From NCBI RefSeq assembly GCF_900142755.1, contig NZ_FRCA01000002.1, positions 268,591 to 332,590 of the forward strand: DNA of 64,000 bases, read 5' to 3'. The notes under the pieces are model-generated. The model was not told where the DNA came from. It saw only the letters and a program-made list of their open reading frames with translations, and ran no database searches. Source of the stretch: Halomonas cupida. Lineage in GTDB: Bacteria; Pseudomonadota; Gammaproteobacteria; Pseudomonadales; Halomonadaceae. This document shows, one piece after another, positions 8,216-16,892 of this stretch (the first letter of the stretch is position 1; every line of letters starts with the position of its first letter). A program made the translations under genes and the position numbers.

Positions 8216-8827
8216 ATGACAGATCACGACTCGCAAAGGAATACTCGACACAAGAAGGCCATGCAGAAACTCAAGTCCCATGTTGATGAGAAAGTGGCCG
8301 CCGCCGACGAGGAGCGCGGCTTGATGCTGGTCTTCACCGGCAATGGCAAGGGCAAGACCACTGCCGCCTGGGGCACTGTCACCCGCGCCCTGGGTTACGG
8401 CTACCGGGTTGCCGTGGTGCAGTTCATCAAGGGACTCTGGGAGTGCGGTGAACGCGAGAAGTTGATGGCCGACGACAATCTCGAGGTTGCCATCATGGCC
8501 ACCGGCTTCACCTGGGATACCCAGAATCGTGAGAGCGATACCGCCGCCTGTCTCGAAGTCTGGGAACAGGCCGAGCGTATGCTGGCAGACCCGGAAGTCT
8601 ATCTGGTGGTGCTCGACGAGATCACCTATATGCTCAAGTTCGGCTACCTGGACATCAAAAGAGTGCGCAACGCCCTGAACAACCGTCCAGCCGAACAGAC
8701 GGTCATCATTACCGGTCGCAACGCCCACCGCGAGCTGGTGGAGATGGCCGACACCGTGACCGAAATGAACGAGGTCAAGCATGGCTTCAACAACGGCCTG
8801 AAGGCACGCCGCGGCATCGATTTCTGA
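8216..8827 (+). CDS. cobO: Cob(I)yrinic acid a,c-diamide adenosyltransferase
   Basis: 203 residues, standard for CobO/BtuR. The enzyme transfers the 5'-deoxyadenosyl group from ATP to cobalt during corrinoid synthesis or salvage. The P-loop FTGNGKGKTTAAWG lies near residue 40, and the conserved blocks VVQFIKGLWECGER, FTWDTQN, VVLDEITYMLKFGYL and IITGRNAHRELVEMAD are all present. A GGAGG site lies 7 bases before the ATG. No other cobalamin genes are nearby, which fits a salvage role. A two-copy 168-bp hairpin element begins 73 bp after the stop. Confidence 0.95.
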   Translation: MTDHDSQRNTRHKKAMQKLKSHVDEKVAAADEERGLMLVFTGNGKGKTTAAWGTVTRALGYGYRVAVVQFIKGLWECGEREKLMADDNLEVAIMATGFTWDTQNRESDTAACLEVWEQAERMLADPEVYLVVLDEITYMLKFGYLDIKRVRNALNNRPAEQTVIITGRNAHRELVEMADTVTEMNEVKHGFNNGLKARRGIDF

Positions 8828-8899
8828 TCTGGCGTCGATTGATCCGCCATCAACTGATTTTCCACCATCTGATCTGCCACCTACCGCGCGTACGATATA

Positions 8900-9237
8900 T
8901 TAACCCGGCATGCTGTCATGTTGGGTTAATGGCGGCACAGGGACGTGCCGCCGTCGGTCATCAGGCCGACGCGAGACCGCACCACACCAGCAGATCCGCG
9001 CATCTGCGCCAGTGGGATGCGGACGACAATCAAATCGATCAGGATGAGCTATTTGATTGCCATGTTATTAACCCGGCATCCTTTTATGTTGGGTTAATAG
9101 CGGCACACGGACGTGCCGCCGTCGGCCATCAGGCCGACGCGAGACCGCACCACACCAGCAGATCCGCGCATCTGCGCCAGTGGGGTGCGGACGACAATCA
9201 AATCGATCAGGATGAGCTATTTGATTGCCATGTTAAT
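8900..9237 (-). repeat. 168-bp multi-hairpin repeat element, two tandem copies (locus 1)
   Basis: Copy 1 is 8900-9067 and copy 2 is 9068-9237, with a period of exactly 168. They lie in the opposite orientation to the copies at 26836 and 33865. Each copy contains five inverted repeats: ATTAACCC/GGGTTAAT; GGCGGCAC/GTGCCGCC (clean in copy 1; copy 2 begins AGCGGCAC, one mismatch); GTCGG/CCGAC, extended to GTCGGCC/GGCCGAC in copy 2; an interrupted CGCACCAC stem with inner GCAGAT/ATCTGC; and CAATCAAAT/ATTTGATTG. A run of this many closely spaced stems is not expected by chance. Confidence 0.9.
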
Positions 9238-9238
9238 A

Positions 9239-9270
9239 GCTCGGACTGATGCTCAAGCGTCAGCCCGAGC
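9239..9270 (+). terminator. Hairpin directly after the locus 1 repeats
   Basis: GCTCGGACTGA (9239-9249) pairs with TCAGCCCGAGC (9260-9270) with one mismatch and a 10-base loop. It may end transcription from cobO or protect its 3' end. Confidence 0.45.
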
Positions 9271-9460
9271 CAACACCTGGGTGCCGAATCATCCCCGAAC
9301 CACTGGCCTCATGCTCCCCAGGTGTCATTGCCCTGTTTCCTGTCACCCGCTGCGAAGCCGCGCTTGTGGTCGATAATCTGTGTGTCTGCCATCCCCGACG
9401 TAGCCGACCGCATACACATATCATGCTGTTTTAATTGATATTTAATACTCATCCCGAATT

Positions 9461-9482
9461 TACGTCGCCCACTGGCGACGTA
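9461..9482. promoter_or_regulatory. 9-bp inverted repeat in the leader region of the exopolysaccharide operon
   Basis: TACGTCGCC and GGCGACGTA face each other around CACT, about 300 bp before ugd. The surrounding gap (9271-9779) has an AT-richer stretch at 9418-9600 where a promoter is plausible, and no gene I can support. I looked for a clear AlgU/sigma-E type promoter and did not find a convincing one. Confidence 0.45.
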
Positions 9483-9779
9483 TTTGGCGCAACGGCGTCT
9501 GTCTTCTTTGTCGGAACCATCGCCTCCCATCAAATAAAACACTGTTCACAAACAAAAATTCCGTTGCTGGATCAGTTCTTGCACCTCATCGCTACCAAAC
9601 ACGCGGTCCAGGCCTCGTTGCCCGGCTAGATGCCCGGACGAGCGCCGACTACCGCCCCCAGTGACGCCCGCCGCCGGCTACGGTATGCGCCTCCAGCGCA
9701 TGCCCTGGCCGGTGCCGGTCGGCGCCTGACGCAGCAACTGGGAGCCCCTTTTGACTGAAGTGACGCGAGGAGGTCATTG

Positions 9780-11126
9780 ATGAAGATCACCATTCATGGT
9801 TCCGGCTATGTGGGACTGGTTACCGGCGCCTGCCTGGCAGACGTGGGACATGACGTCGTCTGTGTCGATGTGGATCAGATCAAGATTGCCAGCCTCAAGC
9901 AGGGTAACGTGCCAATTCACGAACCAGGTCTCGAAGACTTGATTCGCTACAACCTGGAAAGCGGTCGTCTGCGGTTCACCTCCAACCCGGAGGAAGGTGT
10001 CGAGCATGGCTTGTTACAGTTCATCGCCGTAGGCACGCCCCCCGATGAAGACGGCAGCGCCGACCTCACTCATGTGCTCAAGGTGGCACGCAGCATTGGT
10101 CAGCACATGGGTGATTACCGAGTCATCGTCAACAAGTCGACGGTACCTGTCGGCACTGCCGACCGGGTCCATCAGGCCATTCATGAAGTGCTTGAAGACC
10201 GCACGGAAACACTGGACTTCGATGTCTGCTCCAATCCTGAGTTCCTCAAGGAAGGCGCCGCCATCGAGGACTTCTCGCGCGGCGCTCGCATCGTGGTCGG
10301 CAGCGAGTCCGAGCGGGTTCAACGACTGATGCGTGAGTGCTATGCCCCCTATAGCCGCCAGAAGGACAAGCTGATCTTCATGGACGTGCGCAGCGCCGAG
10401 CTGACCAAATACGCCGCCAACGCCATGCTTGCCACCAAGATCAGCTTCATCAACGAAATCGCCAACCTGGCGGAAAGCCTCGGTGCCGATATCGAGCAGG
10501 TCCGTCACGGGATCGGCAGTGACCCGCGCATCGGTTATCACTTCATCTATCCCGGCTGTGGCTACGGTGGCTCCTGTTTCCCCAAGGACGTCAAGGCACT
10601 GGCCCGGACCGCTGGCGAAGTGGGCGCCCCGGCTCAGCTGTTGCATGCGGTGGAAGAGGTCAACGAAGCCCAGAAGTCGCGCCTGTTCGACAAGCTCAAG
10701 CAGGCCATGCACGGCAACCTCAAGGGACGCACCATCGCCCTCTGGGGACTGGCATTCAAGCCCAATACCGATGATATGCGCGAGGCCCCCAGCCGCACCT
10801 TGATGGAGCAGCTATGGGCGGAAGGTGCGCGTGTTCAGGCCTATGACCCTGAGGCTTCCGCAGAGTGCCACCGCCTCTATGGCGAGCGCCCGGATCTGTG
10901 CCTGTCCCGCCAGCGTGATGCCGCTCTGGAGGGTGCGGATGCCCTGGTCATCTGCACCGAATGGAAGGCGTTCCGCAGCGTGGATTTCGAATACATTGCC
11001 CGAACGCTCAACCATCCGGTCATTGTCGATGGCCGCAATCTCTACTCGCCGGAAGACGTCAAACGTGCCGGACTCGACTACTACGCCATCGGGCGCGGTG
11101 ACTCTCTGCGTCCGACCGGCCGCTGA
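9780..11126 (+). CDS. ugd: UDP-glucose 6-dehydrogenase, first gene of the exopolysaccharide operon
   Basis: 448 residues from the ATG at 9780; GAGGAGGT lies just upstream, which makes the preceding TTG unlikely. It oxidises UDP-glucose to UDP-glucuronate in two NAD-dependent steps. The NAD motif [14 protein letters not shown] is at residues 7-20, and the catalytic cysteine is Cys266 in [14 protein letters not shown]. The stretches [19 protein letters not shown] and [19 protein letters not shown] are typical of UDP-glucose dehydrogenases. GDP-mannose dehydrogenase (AlgD) usually has a GFAFGGSCLPKD-like site instead. Only 9 bp separate it from the Alg8-type gene, so it probably supplies the donor for that synthase. 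GDP-mannose specificity is less likely but not excluded by sequence reading alone. Confidence 0.9.
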   Translation: MKITIHGSGYVGLVTGACLADVGHDVVCVDVDQIKIASLKQGNVPIHEPGLEDLIRYNLESGRLRFTSNPEEGVEHGLLQFIAVGTPPDEDGSADLTHVLKVARSIGQHMGDYRVIVNKSTVPVGTADRVHQAIHEVLEDRTETLDFDVCSNPEFLKEGAAIEDFSRGARIVVGSESERVQRLMRECYAPYSRQKDKLIFMDVRSAELTKYAANAMLATKISFINEIANLAESLGADIEQVRHGIGSDPRIGYHFIYPGCGYGGSCFPKDVKALARTAGEVGAPAQLLHAVEEVNEAQKSRLFDKLKQAMHGNLKGRTIALWGLAFKPNTDDMREAPSRTLMEQLWAEGARVQAYDPEASAECHRLYGERPDLCLSRQRDAALEGADALVICTEWKAFRSVDFEYIARTLNHPVIVDGRNLYSPEDVKRAGLDYYAIGRGDSLRPTGR

Positions 11127-11135
11127 GGTCACGCC

Positions 11136-12731
11136 ATGTCGAATCTCCCCAGGCATGTTTCCGTGGCCAGCAAGGCCACGGAATTGACGGTACTGCTGCT
11201 GATGCTGGCCCTGCTGATCGTGTTGATCAGTGAGTTGCCACGCGAGATCTTCTCGACCGAGTCGAAGAGCTTCTTCTTTGCCATCGGTGCGGTCGGCAGT
11301 TGGCGTTACAGCTGGTGGTTCATCCAGGCCCTGCGCTCGGTATGGTACAACCGGCGAATCTTCCCGCGCATGCGTGCCGAAGCCGATGCGCTGGGCGAGT
11401 CGGGTCTGCCACCCGAGCTGTACGTTCTGTGCACGTCCTTTCGTATCGACCCTCCGGTCTGCTACCGCGTCTATGACGCCCTGATCCGCGAGGTTCGGAA
11501 TTACGGCGTCCCGACCACGATATTCGCCTCGGTCTCTGATCAGACCGACGTCGATATCATCGGCCATGTCCTTCAGGACCACGGCTGGCCGGCCAACATC
11601 GAGCTGCGTTACATGTTCCAGAAGGGCGACGGCAAGCGCTCGGCCATGGCCGAGGTATTGCGAGCCATCTCACGCCGTGCGCCGGCTCCCGGGGCGCTGC
11701 TGATCTCCATGGACGGTGACATCCTGCTCGAACCGGACACCCTGGAACGCTCACTGTCGTTCTTCGCCCTGCGCGATGACCTTGGCGCCTTGACCACCAA
11801 CAACAGCGCCATTGTCACCGGTACTGATGCTACCGCCGAGTGGTACGACCTACGCTATGCCCAGCGTCATCTGGTGATGAGCTCCATGTCAGTCTCCGAG
11901 CGCCTGCTGGTGCTGACAGGACGCTACAGTGTGTTCCGTGCAGACCTGGCCACTCATCCGACCTTCATCGAGATGGTCGAGAACGATCATGTCAATCACT
12001 GGCGCTTCGGCAACTTCAAGTTCCTCTCCGGCGATGACAAGTCGACCTGGTACTGGCTGCTGAAGAACGGCTGGAAGATGCTCTACATCCCTGATGTCTT
12101 CGTCACTGGCTTCGAGGAGCTACCCGACCGCAAGCGCTTCTTCGCCTCGACCACCGATCTGATGCGGCGCTGGTACGGCAACATGCTGCGTACCAGCGGA
12201 CGCGCTATCGCTCTGGGCCCGAGGCCCATGGGGCTATTTACGTGGTGGAGCCTGGTCGACCAACGGCTCTCGATGTGGACGACCTTGATCGGCCCCAGCG
12301 TAGCGATACTGGTAACCCTGTTTATCCGGCCATCCTTCATCTTCGTCTATGCCCTGTGGATTCTGATGACCCGGGGTATCTCGACGTTGATTCTGGCCTG
12401 GCAGCGTGGGCGTTACAGCCTGCTGTGGATACCGCTCATCTATTACAACCAGGTCTACGGCGCGCTGCTCAAGACCTGGGTGAGTTTCCGCTTCAACCGC
12501 CAGAAGTGGTCTCGCCAGGGTATTTCCGCCGGTGAACCCGACTCCCTTGCCGCCGCTCGGCGCCAGCGACGCATGGGGCACCTCCTGCATGGTTTCCACG
12601 TCTGCCTGATGGTCTTCGTGCTGCTGCTGGCCACGGGGGTGCTCAAGGCACCCGACCGCGTGTCCCTGCAGATTCTCGACCCCGGCAAGCCGACACCTGC
12701 CAGCGCGCCAGCTCCCCATGAGAGCCCCTGA
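11136..12731 (+). CDS. alg8: Alg8-type processive glycosyltransferase (polyuronate synthase)
   Basis: 531 residues. Membrane helices flank a cytoplasmic GT2 domain. The Alg8 landmarks are clear: CTSFRIDPPVCYRVYDALIRE, the donor site ISMDGDILLEPDTL, the tract WYDLRYAQRHLVMSSMSVSERLLVLTGRYSVFRA, VENDHVNHWRFGNFKFLSGDDKS, and RRWYGNMLRTSGRAIALG, followed by C-terminal helices. In Pseudomonas, Alg8 polymerises GDP-mannuronate together with Alg44. Here the neighbouring dehydrogenase predicts UDP-glucuronate instead, so the product may be polyglucuronate. The C-terminus carries an extra helix and a Pro/Ala-rich tail not seen in Pseudomonas Alg8 as I recall it. Confidence 0.9.
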   Translation: MSNLPRHVSVASKATELTVLLLMLALLIVLISELPREIFSTESKSFFFAIGAVGSWRYSWWFIQALRSVWYNRRIFPRMRAEADALGESGLPPELYVLCTSFRIDPPVCYRVYDALIREVRNYGVPTTIFASVSDQTDVDIIGHVLQDHGWPANIELRYMFQKGDGKRSAMAEVLRAISRRAPAPGALLISMDGDILLEPDTLERSLSFFALRDDLGALTTNNSAIVTGTDATAEWYDLRYAQRHLVMSSMSVSERLLVLTGRYSVFRADLATHPTFIEMVENDHVNHWRFGNFKFLSGDDKSTWYWLLKNGWKMLYIPDVFVTGFEELPDRKRFFASTTDLMRRWYGNMLRTSGRAIALGPRPMGLFTWWSLVDQRLSMWTTLIGPSVAILVTLFIRPSFIFVYALWILMTRGISTLILAWQRGRYSLLWIPLIYYNQVYGALLKTWVSFRFNRQKWSRQGISAGEPDSLAAARRQRRMGHLLHGFHVCLMVFVLLLATGVLKAPDRVSLQILDPGKPTPASAPAPHESP

Positions 12732-12751
12732 TCAGACACAAGGAATCCGCC

Positions 12752-14563
12752 ATGAGCGACTATTTCGCCAACGACAATGATATCGAAACCCGGGATATCG
12801 AAACCCGGGATATCGAAACCCGGGATCCTGAAGCCCGAGCCCCTGAAACTCGAGACTTTGGGACTCGAGCCCCTGACAACCGCGATTTCGACTCCCGTGC
12901 CCTCCCCCGCGACTCGGACCACCGTGATCTCGGCATGAACAGACATGACGACCGTGGGTCCGGCCCTTATGGCCGGGCTGGAGCCGACCGCTCCTCACGA
13001 GCCGCCATACCGGCCCACTTCAGTGGTGGGCGCCGCGAGGATGGTGAGCGCCGTGAACCCCACCTGTCGGAAGAGCCGCCTGCTGCCGATACCGCCCCCC
13101 ATGAGGCTCCGGCCAGCACAGGTGCGCCACTGTCCCATGAGCGCCGCGATGAGCGCCGCTTCATCCGTGTGAATGCCAGCTTCGAGGTACGCTTCGAGGA
13201 CGGGAACCGCTTCCGAGGCGTCGACGTGAGTCAGGGCGGATTCGCCCTCGAGACTCCGCGCCCGATGCGTGACCAGGCCCGAATACGTGGTGAACTGGCC
13301 ATCCTTACTTCAGGTACCGAACTACTGGTTCCGGTAACGGCTGAATGTCGCCATTGTCAGGCTCAACCTGGCCGTAGAAGCCACTATATCGCTGGCTTCG
13401 AGATCCTGGATATCAGCCCCGCCCATCTCGAGTTGCTGCGTCAGGTCGTGCGCGCTCACCTCTCGGGGCGCCCGCTGGATGTGCAGAACCTGCTGCAGGG
13501 CGAGGATCCCCAGACTCCGCGCAAGCGACGTAGCACCGGGAGCGCACCGCAACCCATTCAACGGCCTCCCAAACCACTGGGCCGTTACGTGGCGTTGTTC
13601 ATGGCCTTCGCCGTGCTGGCTGTGGTCGCTGCCGCCACCGCCTACCGCAACTTCATGTTGATCGAGCCCAGCTTCGCTGCCGTGACTGCACCGCGTATCG
13701 ATATTCGCGCACCGAGCCCCGGCATCCTCATGGCCCACGACCTGCAGGCGGGGGACAGCGTGGCCCGTGACGAACGCCTGACCCAGGTGAAGGACGTAGA
13801 CCTGGAGTCGGATCTGATTCTGGCCGAGGCGGCGCAGCGCTATAACTCCCAGTTGATCGAGAACCTCGAAGAGAGCATCGACAATTCCAGCGGTCAGGAT
13901 GTCAGCCTGGCCAACTCCGCCGAGCCCGCCAATGGCGAGTCGCTGAGCTTCGAGAACGTTTCTCCTGACGTGGCCAAGGCGCGTATTGAACAGTTCGAGA
14001 CCGCACGGGACTTCCAGAGCTCTCGCCTGACAGCCCTTCAGGCACGTCAGTCACAGAACGAGATCTACAGCCCCTGCGACTGCCTGGTGGCCTGGGCACT
14101 GAGTAGTGCTGACGGCACCTATATCAACGAGAGCGAGAAGATCATGACCCTGATTCGCACCGGCGAGGACGAGGTGATGGTCGAGGCGCTGGTGCATATG
14201 GAAGACATCGCACGTATCGAGCCGGATCAGTTGGCCTACATCTCGCTGCCGAATACCACTGGCCCGATCAGCGCCCGAGTTCGCAGTGTGGCACTGGATA
14301 TCGAGCGCCAGCCACGAGCCGGCTTTCCCAGTTGGGTCCGTCAGCAACAGAACGTAGCCAGCGTACTGCTGGTGCCTCAGCAGCCGATCCCCGTCGAGGC
14401 TGTCGGTACACCGGTCGATGTGCGTTTCACCGAACAGCCGATGCTGGGGGCCACCGCTGAATGGATCTGGCAAGGCGGCCGTGCCGTCTTCCAGGGCGCC
14501 AGTCAGATGCTTGGTCTGGCTGACGATGAGACGTCGCAGGACCCACAGCAAGCCGCTCTGTAA
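12752..14563 (+). CDS. alg44: Alg44-type protein: PilZ c-di-GMP receptor fused to HlyD-like periplasmic domain
   Basis: 603 residues, longer than the roughly 390 of Pseudomonas Alg44 because of an added N-terminal region. Residues 1-125 are low-complexity and charged, starting with DIETR repeats. The PilZ domain follows (about 130-235) with both c-di-GMP motifs: RRDERR at 131-136 and D158xSxxG163. One membrane helix lies near 279-297. The rest is a periplasmic membrane-fusion (HlyD-like) domain with a central coiled region. In Pseudomonas, c-di-GMP binding to Alg44 activates the Alg8 synthase; the same control is predicted here. AAGGA lies 7 bases before the ATG. Confidence 0.9.
   Translation: MSDYFANDNDIETRDIETRDIETRDPEARAPETRDFGTRAPDNRDFDSRALPRDSDHRDLGMNRHDDRGSGPYGRAGADRSSRAAIPAHFSGGRREDGERREPHLSEEPPAADTAPHEAPASTGAPLSHERRDERRFIRVNASFEVRFEDGNRFRGVDVSQGGFALETPRPMRDQARIRGELAILTSGTELLVPVTAECRHCQAQPGRRSHYIAGFEILDISPAHLELLRQVVRAHLSGRPLDVQNLLQGEDPQTPRKRRSTGSAPQPIQRPPKPLGRYVALFMAFAVLAVVAAATAYRNFMLIEPSFAAVTAPRIDIRAPSPGILMAHDLQAGDSVARDERLTQVKDVDLESDLILAEAAQRYNSQLIENLEESIDNSSGQDVSLANSAEPANGESLSFENVSPDVAKARIEQFETARDFQSSRLTALQARQSQNEIYSPCDCLVAWALSSADGTYINESEKIMTLIRTGEDEVMVEALVHMEDIARIEPDQLAYISLPNTTGPISARVRSVALDIERQPRAGFPSWVRQQQNVASVLLVPQQPIPVEAVGTPVDVRFTEQPMLGATAEWIWQGGRAVFQGASQMLGLADDETSQDPQQAAL
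12779..12823 (+). repeat. 15-bp tandem repeat (three perfect units) in the alg44 5' end
   Basis: GATATCGAAACCCGG is repeated three times without mismatch at 12779, 12794 and 12809 and encodes three DIETR pentapeptides. Degenerate units continue to about 12900 (DPEAR, APETR, DFGTR, APDNR, DFDSR). The unit length keeps the reading frame, so copy changes would alter only the length of the cytoplasmic tail. Confidence 0.92.
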
Positions 14564-14621
14564 TTCATCTTTCATACTGCGCTCCCGCGAAAGCCGGGGC
14601 GCAACAACAGGGACAAGCTTC

Positions 14622-15548
14622 ATGACATCAAGATTCATGCCTTCAGGATCCGCACTATTGCAGGCCCTGCTGTCCAGAACAGTACCCCTGAAAACCGCAA
14701 CCGGAATGGGCTTGCTGGCCCTGCCATTGATGGCTGGCCTGTCGTTCAACGTGCAGGCCGATGACGATCAGCCTCAACTCAATGTTCCCGCAGTGGCACC
14801 CTGCTCCGCGCGCATGCCATTGGTGGCCGCCCCCTCTCCATTACCGACCAGTGCCGATGCCCATCAGGCAATCCGTGCAGGTTTCTCGACCGATCGCACC
14901 TGGGGTACTGAAGAGAATGTCGACCTGCTCAATGACGGCACGGCTACCGCCCTGCGCGTGACCTATCCCGAGGACACCTCCTCTCCGGGTGATACCGAGG
15001 TCGGCGGCGCCGGCTTCTACTCCGCCCCGCCAGCGCTCCAGGGGCGTGACCATGCCTGCCTGAGCTACCGCGTTCGCTTTGAATCGGGCTTCGATTTCGT
15101 CAAGGGCGGCAAGCTGCCCGGGCTGTATGGCGGCGAGGCACCCAGCGGAGGTGACGAGGTGACCGGCGAGAACGGCTTCTCGATGCGCTACATGTGGCGC
15201 GAGCAAGGCGCCGGAGAACTCTACGAATACGTCGTCAACAAGGACGATGATGACTATGGCGAGTCCGTCGGTCGCGGACAGTGGTATTTCCCCAGTGGTC
15301 AGTGGGTTCAACTGGAACAGGAAGTCATCCTCAACGACCCGGGCCAGAGCAATGGCGTGGTACGCGTGTGGGTCGATGGCCAGCCTGTGCTGGAACAGCA
15401 GGGGTTGGTGTACCGCACCAGCGACTCGGTGCATATCGATGGGCTGATGTTCTCGACCTTCTTCGGTGGACACGGCGAGGAGTGGCGCACACCTCGTGAC
15501 CAGCACGCCGACTTTGCCGACTTCCGTATCCATGCCCCGGCCTCCTGA
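14622..15548 (+). CDS. Secreted polysaccharide lyase, PL14-like (uronate lyase)
   Basis: 308 residues from the ATG at 14622. The same frame is open through the end of alg44, but those codons overlap that gene and are not used. The N-terminal hydrophobic segment (about 25-45, ending SFNVQA) suggests export. The hallmark GKLPGLYGG is at 163-171. Downstream, FSMRYMW (Ser187, Arg189) and ELYEYVV (Tyr201, Tyr203) reproduce the Ser-x-Arg ... Tyr-x-Tyr active-site spacing I recall from the Chlorella virus lyase vAL-1, with a lysine at 164 near the expected position. PL14 enzymes cleave alginate and polyglucuronate by beta-elimination. Its place in a synthase operon suggests it trims or clears the exported polymer. 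Confidence 0.8.
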   Translation: MTSRFMPSGSALLQALLSRTVPLKTATGMGLLALPLMAGLSFNVQADDDQPQLNVPAVAPCSARMPLVAAPSPLPTSADAHQAIRAGFSTDRTWGTEENVDLLNDGTATALRVTYPEDTSSPGDTEVGGAGFYSAPPALQGRDHACLSYRVRFESGFDFVKGGKLPGLYGGEAPSGGDEVTGENGFSMRYMWREQGAGELYEYVVNKDDDDYGESVGRGQWYFPSGQWVQLEQEVILNDPGQSNGVVRVWVDGQPVLEQQGLVYRTSDSVHIDGLMFSTFFGGHGEEWRTPRDQHADFADFRIHAPAS

Positions 15549-15576
15549 GCACATGTCCTGTCGAGGAGACAACTTC

Positions 15577-16869
15577 ATGCTCACCAGAGCCATCACAGCG
15601 TGGCAATCACCACCATCAAGGCACCCGCTACAGCGGGTGCTGGCACTGACCTTCGCGACTCTGCTCGCTGCACCAGTCAGTGCCATGACCCTTGATGAGC
15701 GCGCCGAGCTGGATCTCAGTGACTATCGTGTCACGGATTCCGACGCCTCGTATGTAGACCTCGGTTCTCGCATCGAGGTACTGCGCCATACCGAGAACTC
15801 GATCCTGCTGCAGGAGCGTGACCAGTTGGCCAATGGCCCCAGCTGCCAGCAACTACTGGCGCTGGAGCCGATTACCACACGCCTGCGCATCCCCGGCTAT
15901 TACCCCAGCCCGGAAGCCTGGGAGCTGGCATCCGAGCCACTGTTCCAGTTCGAGGACAGTGTCTCGATGCTGGCGGGTTCCTATGTAGCCACCGGCGACC
16001 AGTACTACGCGGAATGCCTGGTTTCCTTTCTCGACAGGTGGGCACAGCATGATGCACTGATGGACTTCCACTATGACCCTATCGAGCCTCAGGCCTGGTT
16101 TGCCACCGAATCGATGATCTTTGCCGCCGGCATGGCCTACTCCCTGGTTCGCCCACAGATCGAGGCCTACACCGAGGAGCGCAAGCGCATCGAACAGTGG
16201 CTCAACGAACTGGCGCATCGACATGTCGAGATTCCCGGCCAGGAAGGCAACAGCTGCTGCAACAACCACTTCTACCGTAGGGCACTGTACGCCAGCGTGA
16301 TCGGTGTGCTGACCGAGGACAATGAACTGTTTCGCTTCGGTGTCAGCGCCATCCACTCGGCACTCTCGGACATGACGGAGGAAGGAGCCTTTCCGCTTGA
16401 GGTCGCCCGTGGCCGACGTGCTACCCATTACCAGAACTATGCCCTGCTCTACCTGATCACCAACATGCAGGTCATCGCCCGCCAGGGCTATCCGATCTTC
16501 GACCTCGAGGTCGATGGCAAGGACATCCATGACGCAGTGGATTTCGCCCTGCGCATCTTCAAGGATCCCGTTGCCCTCGGCGACATGGCACCGCTCGAGC
16601 AGTACACCGGATTCCTCAAGGACAACCAGTACTTCTCGTGGATGGAGATCTACCAGCGTCGTTTCCCGGACGCCCGTATCGAGGAATTCCTCCAGCAGGT
16701 GCGGCCCATCTACAACCGCAGTGCCGGTGGCTATATCACCCTGTACTTCATGGATGAAGCCGCCCAGCAGCACATCGTGATCAACGACGAAAAGCGTGAA
16801 ACCCAGGCCTTCAAGGGTCTGGAAGGCTCCGTGGACTCTTCCGGGCAGGACGCCAGTGCATCCGATTAA
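15577..16869 (+). CDS. Periplasmic polysaccharide lyase, AlgL/PL5-like
   Basis: 430 residues from the ATG at 15577, which has CGAGGAGA upstream; the open frame extends back into the previous gene but that part is not used. A signal peptide (about 1-36, ending APVSA) precedes an alpha/alpha-barrel lyase domain. The AlgL/PL5 signature region is NSCCNNHFYRRALYA (Asn229-Asn230-His231, Tyr233), followed by RGRRATHYQNYALLYL. In alginate operons AlgL degrades polymer misplaced in the periplasm. PL5 enzymes with activity on polyglucuronate are known from Stenotrophomonas, so the specificity here may follow the polymer rather than alginate. Confidence 0.87.
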   Translation: MLTRAITAWQSPPSRHPLQRVLALTFATLLAAPVSAMTLDERAELDLSDYRVTDSDASYVDLGSRIEVLRHTENSILLQERDQLANGPSCQQLLALEPITTRLRIPGYYPSPEAWELASEPLFQFEDSVSMLAGSYVATGDQYYAECLVSFLDRWAQHDALMDFHYDPIEPQAWFATESMIFAAGMAYSLVRPQIEAYTEERKRIEQWLNELAHRHVEIPGQEGNSCCNNHFYRRALYASVIGVLTEDNELFRFGVSAIHSALSDMTEEGAFPLEVARGRRATHYQNYALLYLITNMQVIARQGYPIFDLEVDGKDIHDAVDFALRIFKDPVALGDMAPLEQYTGFLKDNQYFSWMEIYQRRFPDARIEEFLQQVRPIYNRSAGGYITLYFMDEAAQQHIVINDEKRETQAFKGLEGSVDSSGQDASASD

Positions 16870-16892
16870 TCCAGTTGACAAGCGAGGCTGAT

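Noticed and set aside
8839..9249. 136-codon frame over the locus 1 repeats
   Set aside because: Same repeat-driven open frame as at locus 2, without a start signal.
9435..9629. 64-codon frame in the leader of the exopolysaccharide operon
   Set aside because: No ribosome site, unusual composition, and it covers the inverted repeat; it looks like chance.
9780..11126. Annotation of the first exopolysaccharide gene as algD (GDP-mannose dehydrogenase) by context
   Set aside because: The active-site surroundings read [10 protein letters not shown] and the helix tract matches UDP-glucose dehydrogenases; context alone is not enough.
14418..14621. Upstream extension of the PL14-like gene inside alg44
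   Set aside because: The extension lies in another frame of alg44; the ATG at 14622 begins a plausible export signal.
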